8,194 nt of DNA from Akkermansiaceae bacterium (GCA_023300065.1 JALZWJ010000077.1:1-8194), one strand, 5' to 3'; shown: positions 1 through 7,243, numbered from the stretch's first letter. Notes: generated by a model from the letters alone, not told the origin. Numbers and translations: made by a program.

Positions 1-1244
1 CGAAGGGATCATACTCAAAATGAGCTACCACGGCTCCTGCATCGTCGAGGTATTCACTGACGTTTCCGTTTCCATCATAGGTCGGATAGTAGTGATGGGT
101 GGTGGCCGGGAGGCTGGAGAGGTTGCTTTGCCTCTCAATAGCGAGGAGGCCACCGACTCCCCCCGCGCCCTGCATGCTTCCACTGAGGTCTAAGCCCCAA
201 GTGTAGAGGCGGATTTCATGGAAGCCGCCTCCTGCGGAAGGGGCCTGCTTTTCCGCAATGGGGTTCCAGCCGTCATAGTAGAAGCACTCATTGGTGCTGG
301 AGTCCGCTGTCGTAGTGACTTTGACCATCCGGCGGCTGAGGTAGTCATACTCAAAGGTTGTGAACTCACTGGTTGGCGTGGTCACCGAGATCAGCCGGTT
401 TTCGCCATCCCAAACGAGGGTGCTGTTGGCAGAGGGAGCGACTGGGAGTGGGTAGGAGGTGGCGTTCCCATCAAGATCATAGACCGGGCTGAGGGTGGTG
501 CCGCCGAGCGTGACATTCTCGTATTGGTTCAGAGCATCTGCGACGTAGTCCGGAGTGGCTGGGAGATCGGCCAAGAGGCCGGAGGCCGTTTTTTGGCGGT
601 TTCCAATGCCGTCGTATTGGTAGGCGTGGTCGAAGTTGCTAGAACTGCTGTCATCGACTTCGGTCAGTTCGCCACGTTCATTGTAGCGCCAAGACAAAGC
701 GGGCTGCACACTGAAGGCTGAGCCAGCAGTTGCGAGAGCGGTGCGTTGTCCCAAGGAATTCACGGTGTAGTCATAGGATGAAATAGGAGCGGTGTCAGGT
801 CCATTTGTCTTTTTATCGAGAACGTTCCGCGAGGCCTCCCATGCATTTGTGACAGTGTGGGCTGGGCCGGTAATAGTTTCGATAAGACCGTAGCTCTGAT
901 TCTCATAACCGTAGGTGAAGGTATCTCCGGAACGGATATTGGTCACGGACCCAACCCGCCCAGCAGCATCATAGGCATAACTGGATCCGTAAAGGGGGGC
1001 TTGAAAAGAAGGGACGTCGATGCTGGTTCTTTCCGGCCTTAAGTAGGCATCGTAGCGTCGAGTCAGGGTGGTGGATATCGCGTGGTAGTCACGATTGAGA
1101 TGCTCGGTAGTGAGCTGCAAGGTCACGGGATCATAGCTGTAGGAGGCATGAATCACGAGAGGGGTCCTGGGCATCGACCCTGATTCCGCGGAAGACATCT
1201 GTGACACGACCGAAGCCATCATAGGTGTAGTCCAGATCCGGGGT
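1..1244 (-). pseudogene. RHS/YD-repeat protein remnant, 5' truncated and frameshifted, 3' end off the window
   Basis: Read on the minus strand, one frame is open from an ATG at 1222 down to the left edge (407 codons), with no stop inside the window. It encodes successive YD-type motifs such as YSYDP, YAYDAAGRV, YQYDGIGNRQ, WDGENRLISV and FEYDYLSRRM. It then gives the RHS-associated core signature: GAGGVGGLLAI followed by YDGNGNVSEYLDDAG and FEYDPF. RHS proteins are large secreted or surface shells whose variable C-terminal tip, often a toxin, follows this core; here that tip lies beyond the left edge. The 5' end looks broken. A further good YD motif (DYTYDGFGRVTDV, about 1203-1241) lies in a different frame that ends in TGA near 1133, so an indel between about 1150 and 1205 is likely. 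No signal peptide or long N-terminal region precedes it, and coding similarity stops at the palindrome at 1249-1261. The family call is firm; the pseudogene status is inferred. Confidence 0.82.
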
Positions 1245-1248
1245 GCTT

Positions 1249-1261
1249 GGTGCCTGGCACC
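1249..1261. repeat. REP-like palindrome (GGTGCC-T-GGCACC)
   Basis: This is a perfect 6-bp inverted repeat around a single central T, sitting exactly where recognisable RHS coding sequence ends. The bases 1253-1267 (CCTGGCACCTTAGTT) recur exactly at 7244-7258. Short palindromes like this often occur as dispersed intergenic repeats, but only one full copy and one partial copy are visible here, so the class is uncertain. Confidence 0.5.
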
Positions 1262-1345
1262 TTAGTTTCAACCCCCAGAACAAAAGGAAACCCCGCAAAT
1301 CGTCGGGCGATCTAAATAATAGCTGAGCTTTTCCACCGAGCGTAA

Positions 1346-1379
1346 AAAACCCGCCGGGAATGAATCCTCAGCGGGTTTT
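1346..1379 (-). terminator. Intrinsic terminator of the repeat lipoprotein gene
   Basis: On the minus strand AAAACCCGC and GCGGGTTTT form a 9-bp stem with a 16-base loop, followed directly by a run of T (complement of 1344-1349). It begins 22 bases after the TAA of the lipoprotein gene at 1402. The A-rich/T-rich stem ends could also let it work in the other direction. Confidence 0.85.
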
Positions 1380-1401
1380 AAAAGATCTAAGATGAGTTTA
1401 A

Positions 1402-1971
1402 TTACTCGCCAGTCGCGCCTTCGACAGCGTCAGCGGCTTTCTCTTTCATGCCTTCAACAGCACCTGCAGCTTTGTCCTTCATCTCGTCAGCAGCGCCGGT
1501 GGCTTTGTCTGTCATACCTTCGACAGCGCCTGCGGCTTTGTCCTTCATTCCTTCGACAGCGCCTGTGGCTTTGTCCTTCATGCCTTCGACAGCGCCTGCG
1601 GCTTTGTCCTTCATGTCGTCGACAGCGCCTGCGGCTTTGTCCTTCATGTCATCGACAGCGCCTGCAGCTTTGTCCTTCATGTCTTCAACAGCGCCTGCAG
1701 CTTTGTCCTTCATGTCGTCGACAGCGCCTGCGGCTTTCTCCTTCATGTCGTCGACAGCGCCTGCAGCTTTCTCCTTCATGCCATCGGCAGCACCAGCAGC
1801 ACTGTCCTTCATTCCTTCAGCACCTTCTTTGGCAGCGTCACCAGCAGCGGCAGCGGCGTCACCCGCAGCATCACCAGCGGCAGCAGCAGCCTCCTTAGCT
1901 TTGTCGCAAGAAGTAGTGAGGAAAGCGAAGCCAGTTACGGCTGACAAAAGAATTGTTTTAGTAAGTTTCAT
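1402..1971 (-). CDS. Predicted lipoprotein with twelve tandem 11-residue amphipathic repeats (LEA-like)
   Basis: The 189-residue product opens with MKLTKTILLSAVTGFAFLTT followed by S-C. This is a lipoprotein-type signal with Cys22 as the likely lipidated residue; the lipobox is loose, with Leu at -4. Residues 23-53 are an Ala/Gly/Asp-rich linker (DKAKEAAAAAGDAAGDA). Residues 54-185 are exactly twelve units of 11 residues close to M-K-D-K-A-A-G-A-V-D/E-D/G, and the chain ends ATGE. Eleven-residue periodicity with alternating Lys and acidic residues is typical of group 3 LEA proteins and other amphipathic or right-handed coiled-coil helices. A membrane-bound, possibly stress-related extended helix is therefore a reasonable inference, but no function is proven. 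There is no clear Shine-Dalgarno before the ATG (CATTTAAAA precedes it). The gene lies 132 bases downstream of the kinase gene and ends at a strong terminator, so it may be read from its own promoter or from the kinase transcript. Confidence 0.85.
   Translation of the reverse strand: MKLTKTILLSAVTGFAFLTTSCDKAKEAAAAAGDAAGDAAAAAGDAAKEGAEGMKDSAAGAADGMKEKAAGAVDDMKEKAAGAVDDMKDKAAGAVEDMKDKAAGAVDDMKDKAAGAVDDMKDKAAGAVEGMKDKATGAVEGMKDKAAGAVEGMTDKATGAADEMKDKAAGAVEGMKEKAADAVEGATGE
1417..1812 (-). repeat. 33-bp coding tandem repeat, 12 copies
   Basis: Twelve in-frame 33-bp units encode the 11-residue repeats of the lipoprotein. The central copies (about 1580-1780) are nearly identical at the DNA level; on the plus strand each contains a core close to GACAGCGCCTGCGGCTTT. 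The end copies are more diverged (MKDSAAGAADG first, MKEKAADAVEG last). This fits growth and homogenisation by slippage or unequal crossing over in the middle of the array. Confidence 0.9.
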
Positions 1972-2103
1972 TTTTAAATGGGGTGGTTGTTGTGGTTACG
2001 CGTTTACTCTACCTCATGGGCTGCCACGATCTACAAGAAAAAACGATCCAAAATAAACGAACTTTGTAATAGACCGTTTTTAAAGGTGGGAAGAAAGGGG
2101 CGC

Positions 2104-4839
2104 TTAATAACCGAGGTAGGAGCGGAAGCTCCCGCCATCTTGCCCGATCGCTTCGATCTCCTTCTGGATCGCTGCGACTTGGGTTTTGAGCCCGGAGCTC
2201 TCATAGTTGTCCATCATAACGAGGAGTTTTTTGAGGTAATTTTGGCGTAAATTCGTGAGCTTTGTGTCCAAGGCCTGTTGCTTCAAGTTCTGACGCCGTA
2301 GGGAGTCTTCAAAAATCTTCAGTGCCTTTGGTGGGAGATTCCCAAGGTTTACTTCACCACTGAGATCGCCATCTTCAGGGAGATTCTCTTGGAGAGCGAA
2401 CAGGGCCGCTTCATAGGGGGCCTGATTATTCTTCGAGAGGAGGCCATACCATGCCCTCATTTTTCCTAGGCAGTAATCGCGATTTCCGATCTGCATCTGC
2501 TCGTGCTCTCTCACCTCTTTCTGGACAAAGCGCCGGGCGATCTCACGGAACTTAATGAGCTCCGCGTTCCCAGTCGGAGCCACCTTGGTGCTGGAGGTGC
2601 TTGCTGCGTCATCATTACTCCACTCGATGAGGAAGCCCTGGGCATTACCAGCCTCTGGCGTGGCATCATCCCAGCCTCCTTCATCAGGGGCGTTCAGGTA
2701 ACGGAGGGCGGTGTGGGAGGCATCGCCATCTGGGGAATTCGGGGCCCAAGAGGCCTCCGTCCACGCTTCTCCACTGGTCCAGGTCCAAGTTTCTTTCATC
2801 AAGCGTCCACCTAGCCAGGCTGACTGCTGAGGCGGGAGGGCTTTTTTCAGATAATCTCGGAGGAAGATCCCCTCCAGCGGCTTAGAGACGATGGCGAGGT
2901 GACCCTCTGCACTACTGGCAATGAGGTCCGCCTCATCCCAAGAAACAGGCTGATAAACGAGAAGGAAGGTGCGGTTCTGGTGGGCCACCGTAGTTGGTGG
3001 CCAAGCAGGCCTAGGGCTATCCAGAGTGGGGACGAGGCGCTCTAACTGCGCGGCGGTGGAGCCGAGGTTGCTCCCATCCTTAGACCACTGGATGACAAAG
3101 GTGTTCTTCTCAGCATTCGGGCGGGCTTTAATCACACTACTATTCGTGAGCGCTGCACAGGAACCGAGCGTGGTGCCAGGCTCACGGTAGGTCCACTTAT
3201 CTCCATTGACCCATCCCCAGCCACTACTCCCGGTGGCTCCCCCGCCGATCCAGATGCGGCGAGTCTGACCATCCATGAGCTTCGCTAAGACATCGATCTC
3301 TGACTGGGTGGAGGGTACCGCAAGGTGCCCGCCATGACGCTCGGCAAACTGAGACGCTTCACTCCAAGTCATGGGCTGATCGACCAAGAAAAGGGAGTGG
3401 GTGGTGCGGTCCAGAGTGCCGACCGGAAATTGATCACGCCTCCCGCTGTAGAGATTCCCGCGAAATTCCGCGAGGCGCTCTAGAGGAGTCTTCGCTGCTT
3501 CAGCCTCGGCTTCGGCGGCCCGCTTTTTTTCGAACTGCATCCGGCGGGCCCGCTTGGCAGCGGCGGCACTCTCTCGCTCGGCTGCAGCCTCGCGCTCCAC
3601 TTTGTATTGCGCCTTGCGCTCGATCTCCTCATTCGCCTGTTCCAGCTGCTCTGCATCACGCTTGGCCTTACTGTCTGCTTGTTTCTTTTCGTAAAGACCC
3701 CACGTGAAAATGATGGCAGGGATCAGGGCTGCGATGATGAGAAGGTTCCGGATAATGGGCCAGTTGCTCCCCGTCTCGATCGCGATGACAGGTGGTGCTG
3801 GTGCTGGGGTGGCTTGATCCCCTTCCGCCCCCTCGCTCTTCTCAGGCATGGGGGTGAGTTTGTTCCGTGAAGCGGGTGGGGATTCGCCTTTTTTGAGGGC
3901 GACGAGCTTCGGTTTTGATGGATCGCCCGCGCCTTGATCTGCGGACCGGTCACTGGCCAGACGCCGCTTTAAAGTCACGCCACCAGCCGCGGGGCGGTCG
4001 CTTCCAGTCTTAATAGCACGGCGGCCTCCGGCGCCGAGGGTGGGGAGAATTTTCTCCAACTCCACGGCCATCTCGGTAGCGGTTTGGAAACGGGCCGCAG
4101 GGTTACGCCGGGTGGATCTGCGGAAGATGGGGTCCAGCCGTGCGTCACATTTAGAAACGGTGGAGGGTGGGCTGGCTGGCTCCTCAGGCATTTTCCCGGT
4201 CAGGAGCTGGTAGAGGATGACGCCGACCGCATAGAGGTCAGAGGGGATTCCTACAGCCGTGGCATTGTCAAAAATCTCAGGAGCAGCGTATCCCGGAGTT
4301 CCATAAATCAGCCCATCTTCGGAGCCTTCCGCATCGGCCGGTGAGGCGAGGCCAAAGTCCCCGATCTTAGGCTTCGCGTTTGCATCAAGCAGGATGTTAG
4401 CGGGCTTAATATCACGGTGGATAATGCCGGAGTCATGCGCCGCTGCGAGGCCATGACAAATCCCAATGACAATCTCTACCGCCAATGTTTGATCGATCGC
4501 TTTTTCATAGCTGGAATAGTAGAGCGACTTACCCGCGACAAACTCCATCACGATATACGGCATTCCATTCGCCTCACCGTAGTCAAAGATCCCGATGAGG
4601 TTGGCGTGGTTCAGCTTGGCCATGGCGCGGGCCTCGGCCTGGAACTGCTCGCGGAACGTTGGATCACAAAGCTCCTCGGGAAGGAGCTTTACGGCAACTG
4701 GCCGATCCAGAGAGATCTGCGTCGCTTTATAGACGGCGCCCATTCCACCCTTGGCAATGAGCGAGGTGACCTCATACCCATTGAGAAGTTCGCTGAGTTC
4801 GGAGGGTTCCGGGGCATTAAATTGGATCGGGGCGCTCAT
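2104..4839 (-). CDS. Membrane Ser/Thr protein kinase with two extracytoplasmic C-type-lectin-like domains
   Basis: The 911-residue protein has a Hanks-type kinase domain at about residues 22-266. Visible elements are the Gly loop AKGGMGAVYKA (29-39, first Gly replaced by Ala29), VAVK with Lys51, helix-C Glu69, the catalytic loop HRDIKPAN with Asp143 (141-148), DFG (161-163) and APE (186-188). The core therefore appears active. A basic Pro/Lys/Ala-rich linker leads to one transmembrane helix (about 361-383). Outside the membrane there follow a charged coiled coil (385-450) and two C-type-lectin-like domains, about 476-588 (WIGGG, FVIQW) and 622-743 (WLGG, WAPNSPDGD, GGWDD, FLIEW). A helical tail (755-900) ends the protein. 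The canonical lectin disulfide cysteines are missing, and only domain 2 keeps a WDD-type calcium/sugar motif. The likely role is phosphorylation of cytoplasmic targets in response to an outside ligand; ligand and substrate are unknown. The start is supported by the short kinase lead and the divergent globin gene upstream. Confidence 0.92.
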   Translation of the reverse strand: MSAPIQFNAPEPSELSELLNGYEVTSLIAKGGMGAVYKATQISLDRPVAVKLLPEELCDPTFREQFQAEARAMAKLNHANLIGIFDYGEANGMPYIVMEFVAGKSLYYSSYEKAIDQTLAVEIVIGICHGLAAAHDSGIIHRDIKPANILLDANAKPKIGDFGLASPADAEGSEDGLIYGTPGYAAPEIFDNATAVGIPSDLYAVGVILYQLLTGKMPEEPASPPSTVSKCDARLDPIFRRSTRRNPAARFQTATEMAVELEKILPTLGAGGRRAIKTGSDRPAAGGVTLKRRLASDRSADQGAGDPSKPKLVALKKGESPPASRNKLTPMPEKSEGAEGDQATPAPAPPVIAIETGSNWPIIRNLLIIAALIPAIIFTWGLYEKKQADSKAKRDAEQLEQANEEIERKAQYKVEREAAAERESAAAAKRARRMQFEKKRAAEAEAEAAKTPLERLAEFRGNLYSGRRDQFPVGTLDRTTHSLFLVDQPMTWSEASQFAERHGGHLAVPSTQSEIDVLAKLMDGQTRRIWIGGGATGSSGWGWVNGDKWTYREPGTTLGSCAALTNSSVIKARPNAEKNTFVIQWSKDGSNLGSTAAQLERLVPTLDSPRPAWPPTTVAHQNRTFLLVYQPVSWDEADLIASSAEGHLAIVSKPLEGIFLRDYLKKALPPQQSAWLGGRLMKETWTWTSGEAWTEASWAPNSPDGDASHTALRYLNAPDEGGWDDATPEAGNAQGFLIEWSNDDAASTSSTKVAPTGNAELIKFREIARRFVQKEVREHEQMQIGNRDYCLGKMRAWYGLLSKNNQAPYEAALFALQENLPEDGDLSGEVNLGNLPPKALKIFEDSLRRQNLKQQALDTKLTNLRQNYLKKLLVMMDNYESSGLKTQVAAIQKEIEAIGQDGGSFRSYLGY

Positions 4840-4943
4840 GAAAAGTATTCGATAAGATGGTCAAAATGATGACGAATGTATAGTAGAGCCGCAATCCTTG
4901 ATTTTGGCAGGTGAGCCAGACATGCTCTAAGACCAAAGCGACG

Positions 4944-5345
4944 ATGAATGAAGAATTAATCTATGCAACTCTAGGAGAGAACGGTTTTACGGAACTGACA
5001 CGGGCATTTTATAAACGAATGCGGGTGGATGACCTCATCGGGCCCATGTATCCGGCCGATGATTGGAAGGGCTCAGAGGAGCGGCTCCGGGATTTTTTGC
5101 TCTTTCGATTCGGAGCAGATCAGCGGTATTTAGAAAAACGAGGCCATCCCCGTTTACGAGGACGGCACATGCCATTTAAAATCGGCAAGGCAGAGGCCAA
5201 ACGTTGGGTCGAGATCATGGGTGAAGCAGCGGATGAGGTGGTGGCAGACCCCGGCATCCGGACCGCCCTCATGGCCTTCTTCACACAAGTGGCAGACTTT
5301 CTACGAAACCAGCCAGAAGGAGAAAGTCCCTGCAAACATGCCTGA
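4944..5345 (+). CDS. glbO: Group II truncated haemoglobin (trHbO type)
   Basis: The 133-residue product is a 2-over-2 globin that binds haem, and family members handle O2, NO or peroxides in the cytoplasm. Counting from the ATG at 4944, Tyr23 (B10, in AFYKRM), Tyr36 (CD1, in GPMYPADDW), His75 (F8 proximal, in RGHPRLRGRHMPF) and Trp88 (G8, in KRWVEIM) fall at the positions I recall for mycobacterial trHbO, and the E-F segment is strikingly similar to it. This numbering supports the ATG at 4944 over an in-frame GTG at 4911, which would add 11 unrelated residues. Neither start has a strong Shine-Dalgarno. The gene diverges from the kinase gene, and its last 8 bases overlap the start of the rhomboid gene, so the two are probably co-transcribed and translationally coupled. 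Confidence 0.93.
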   Translation: MNEELIYATLGENGFTELTRAFYKRMRVDDLIGPMYPADDWKGSEERLRDFLLFRFGADQRYLEKRGHPRLRGRHMPFKIGKAEAKRWVEIMGEAADEVVADPGIRTALMAFFTQVADFLRNQPEGESPCKHA

Positions 5346-5976
5346 TTCATCCCTAGGGAAACGGTTTCCCGTCTTGATCCTGCTGGGAGTGATTATCGTC
5401 ATTTCGGTGATCGATTGGAGGCATGATCTAGGAGCCTGGATGATGGTTCCAGCAGAGGTGGTGGGAGCTTGGGAAAGTCTCCGCGACGGGGAGCTGACGG
5501 GTGATGTCTGGACGACTCTCTCCACCAGCTTGACCGCCGCCTTCCTCCACGGCGATGGCGGACATCTGCTGGGGAATCTCCTTTTCCTTTGGATCTTTGG
5601 GGTGGTGGTTTTTGAACTCTGCGGGTGGCGATGGATGATCCTCGTCTACCTCATCACCGCGGTCGGAGGATCGGTCGGGCAGATCATGCTGAATACCGAG
5701 AGCGTGATCCCCGTGCTAGGCGCCAGCGGGGCCTTGATGGGGCTGGAGGGATTTTACTTCGGCCTCGCGACACAACGGCCACGGCAAGAATGCGAGGTCT
5801 GGCCCCTGGCCCGCCCCGTGAGCTCCAGCGAACTCGCCACCGCAGGCGCGGTCGGCATCGCCCTAGATTTCATGGGCGTGATGGGACCGGGCCAAGGCAT
5901 CGCCTACGGAGCCCACATCGGTGGATTCGTGACAGGGATGCTCCTGAGCGTGGTGGCAGATCGGTTTGTGCGGTGA
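5338..5976 (+). CDS. Rhomboid-family intramembrane serine protease
   Basis: The 212-residue, very hydrophobic protein carries the rhomboid signature in the expected order. HGDGGHLLGN (71-80) supplies the His76/Asn80 oxyanion region, GASG (128-131) the nucleophile Ser130, and AHIGG (192-196) the catalytic His193 in the last helix. About six transmembrane segments can be traced, starting at residues 10-26 and ending at 188-206. The family cleaves transmembrane segments of membrane proteins; the substrate here is unknown. The ATG at 5338 is preferred because the frame upstream of it (from an ATG at 5221) is only globin sequence in another frame. GGAG at 5319-5322 lies somewhat far from the start, and the overlap with the globin stop suggests coupling. 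The stop faces the convergent gene at 5985, leaving 8 bases between them. Confidence 0.92.
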   Translation: MPDSSLGKRFPVLILLGVIIVISVIDWRHDLGAWMMVPAEVVGAWESLRDGELTGDVWTTLSTSLTAAFLHGDGGHLLGNLLFLWIFGVVVFELCGWRWMILVYLITAVGGSVGQIMLNTESVIPVLGASGALMGLEGFYFGLATQRPRQECEVWPLARPVSSSELATAGAVGIALDFMGVMGPGQGIAYGAHIGGFVTGMLLSVVADRFVR

Positions 5977-5984
5977 GGGTCCCC

Positions 5985-6269
5985 TCAGCTTCCGTTTGTT
6001 CTCCGATTTGGTTCCTCGGATTCAATGGCCTCTAAATATTTCTTTTCCGATACCCTCCAAACCCAATACCCGAAACCTAGACCGCCAACGGCCCAAAGCG
6101 CCATCGAGAGAGCAATACTCCCCACATCATCCACGCTGACCTTCTGCACCCAAAACGTCATGAAGAGAAACATGGGAAGTCCCCAACCCAGAACACCGGT
6201 CACTAGAATGAACCGAGTCCGCCCTTTTGCCCTGGTAGCTTCCCAATTTTCTCTGTTTTTCGGAGTCAT
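5985..6269 (-). CDS. Small two-helix membrane protein of unknown function
   Basis: The 94-residue protein begins MTPKNRENWEATRAKGRTRF, a basic cytoplasmic head. Two transmembrane helices follow, about 20-41 (LGWGLPMFLFMTFW) and 50-71 (ALWAVGGLGFGYWVW), then a charged tail ending NRRTNGS. The ATG at 6269 is chosen because it overlaps the preceding stop as ATGA, a typical coupled junction, with AAGG ten bases upstream. A longer frame starting at 6314 would lie wholly within the upstream gene. The head-plus-helix pattern resembles small proteins I recall from many bacteria, but I know no function. It is the last gene of the short operon starting at 7120. Confidence 0.75.
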   Translation of the reverse strand: MTPKNRENWEATRAKGRTRFILVTGVLGWGLPMFLFMTFWVQKVSVDDVGSIALSMALWAVGGLGFGYWVWRVSEKKYLEAIESEEPNRRTNGS

Positions 6270-6790
6270 TTTTCGGCAGCCTTCATTCGAGAATCCCGAA
6301 AGGCCTTTCGCCAAACTGGCTCATTTGAGAACATGTGTCGATAAGAAGCCCCCCATTTCTTACCTCCAATCTCCACAGCACCTTTTTGTTTACGGCTCGC
6401 CAGAAAATCTGTGAGCTTCGGCAGCTTCTCTCCGTCGATAAAAATCGAATATGAACCTCCCCGCTTAAATGCTCGATCAGATTCAAGGCCTGGCCAATCT
6501 GCGGGCCAGTGAATGGAAGGATCGGGCGCGTTTTCGTAGGGTCCAATCATCACCTCGATAAATTTAGGCTCCCACTCCTCAGCGTGGGGGAGATCGAACG
6601 TCACTAAAAAATTATGGAGGTCTAGAAGCTCTTTCGGCGGTGTATCCGGCTTTTCGGAGGTTGGAAAACTAGTGTGAGAGCGAATCGGTGTATCAGCAGC
6701 CACGAGGCCATAAACTGTCGAGGTCACCTCCTCATTACCCGACTGCATGTAAAACATTGCTTTCGGCTGACTTGTGACATGAGGAGCCAT
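6266..6790 (-). CDS. Hypothetical protein, probably the C-terminal part of an amber-interrupted lipoprotein
   Basis: The 174 residues starting MAPHVTSQPKAMFYM have no signal peptide or membrane segment. They contain a compact, well-ordered looking region (YGLVAADTP, VEIGGKKWGASYRHMF, EPVWRKAF). I do not recognise a named domain. The frame is identical to that of the gene at 7120: the two are separated only by TAG and one Asn codon, with no room for a ribosome binding site of its own. I therefore infer that this is the C-terminal two thirds of one 283-residue secreted lipoprotein whose codon 109, probably once Tyr (TAT/TAC), is now TAG. If it is translated separately, it would be cytoplasmic and coupled to the upstream stop. 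It overlaps the next gene by ATGA. Confidence 0.7.
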   Translation of the reverse strand: MAPHVTSQPKAMFYMQSGNEEVTSTVYGLVAADTPIRSHTSFPTSEKPDTPPKELLDLHNFLVTFDLPHAEEWEPKFIEVMIGPYENAPDPSIHWPADWPGLESDRAFKRGGSYSIFIDGEKLPKLTDFLASRKQKGAVEIGGKKWGASYRHMFSNEPVWRKAFRDSRMKAAEK

Positions 6791-6793
6791 ATT

Positions 6794-6796
6794 CTA
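6794..6796 (-). other. In-frame TAG codon splitting one reading frame
   Basis: This TAG is codon 109 of a frame otherwise open from the ATG at 7120 to the TGA at 6266. The surrounding peptide reads KLKHS-stop-NMAPHV. All other intact genes in the window end in TAA or TGA. A single base change from a Tyr codon would explain it; a sequencing error or read-through are alternatives. Confidence 0.65.
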
Positions 6797-7120
6797 GGAG
6801 TGCTTCAACTTGGATAGTTTTGCTACACTCAGGAATCGCTGTCGTAATTCGTCAAACCGCTCTTTTTTAAGTGTCGCTGTTCGAAGGCTCTTACGATTTT
6901 TTTCAGTTCTCAGGAAAATAACTGTTCGGTCACTATAAAGAGCAAACCGAGGTGTATCTGATCCGATAACCTTCGCCCAAGGATCGGTCTCTATAAAAAC
7001 CGCTACTGGTTCAGGACCTTCGAAAGGCTTGAATTCTTCAAGTTCAACTTGTCGAGTATCTTCACACGATGTCATGAGGCAGGACCATAAAATGAGTAGG
7101 ATATGGGCAGGAACCTTCAT
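6794..7120 (-). CDS. Predicted lipoprotein, probable N-terminal part of an amber-interrupted gene
   Basis: The 108 residues open with a lipoprotein signal, MKVPAHILLILWSCLMTS followed by Cys19, with the same loose L-x-T-S-C lipobox as the repeat lipoprotein at 1402. The mature part starts EDTRQVELEEFKPFEGPEP and runs through ALYSDRTVIFLRTEKN to SKLKHS, where it stops at TAG. It has no recognised domain. Because translation in the same frame continues without any other stop to 6266, the short product is probably a truncated form. A purine-rich AAAAGGA abuts the ATG, too close for ideal spacing, and the start is chosen from the signal peptide. Confidence 0.72.
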   Translation of the reverse strand: MKVPAHILLILWSCLMTSCEDTRQVELEEFKPFEGPEPVAVFIETDPWAKVIGSDTPRFALYSDRTVIFLRTEKNRKSLRTATLKKERFDELRQRFLSVAKLSKLKHS

Positions 7121-7243
7121 TCCTTTTCATACTCTGATTCACGACCCCCACACAAGGAGGATTTCCCGTTGGCTCTGCGATCGATTCACCCATTCTTCCT
7201 CGATTCGGGATCGCGAAATTTGCCAGCGCTTCAAAGCGGTTTT

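Noticed and set aside
218..1042. Plus-strand open frames in the left region
   Set aside because: They are shadows of the minus-strand RHS frame, which reads clear YD motifs throughout.
1417..1812. Possible CRISPR array from regularly spaced repeats
   Set aside because: The units are contiguous, have no unique spacers, and encode an in-frame protein repeat.
1392..2056. Two long plus-strand open frames (168 and 202 codons) of repetitive Pro/Ser/Leu- or Ser/Thr/Ala-rich sequence
   Set aside because: They are antisense to the 33-bp coding repeats; a repeat unit that is a multiple of three keeps every frame open. Only the minus-strand frame has a signal peptide, sensible composition and a terminator.
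2054..2083. AAACG...CGTTT pairing as the kinase gene terminator
   Set aside because: Only about five A/T-rich pairs around a long loop; too weak to support.
4417..4869. 150-codon plus-strand open frame opposite the kinase N-terminus
   Set aside because: The minus strand there encodes invariant kinase motifs, so the plus frame is a shadow.
4879..4884. TATAGT as a -10 site for the globin gene
   Set aside because: No matching -35 element at normal spacing, and the preceding TG is one base off an extended -10.
5221..5337. N-terminal extension of the rhomboid gene from an ATG at 5221
   Set aside because: The extra 39 residues are out-of-frame globin coding sequence and unlike a rhomboid N-terminus; the ATG at 5338 fits the overlap and family length.
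5974..5987. TGAGGGTCCCCTCA as a terminator between convergent genes
   Set aside because: Much of the symmetry comes from two facing TGA stop codons; the stem is six pairs with a two-base loop and no T run.
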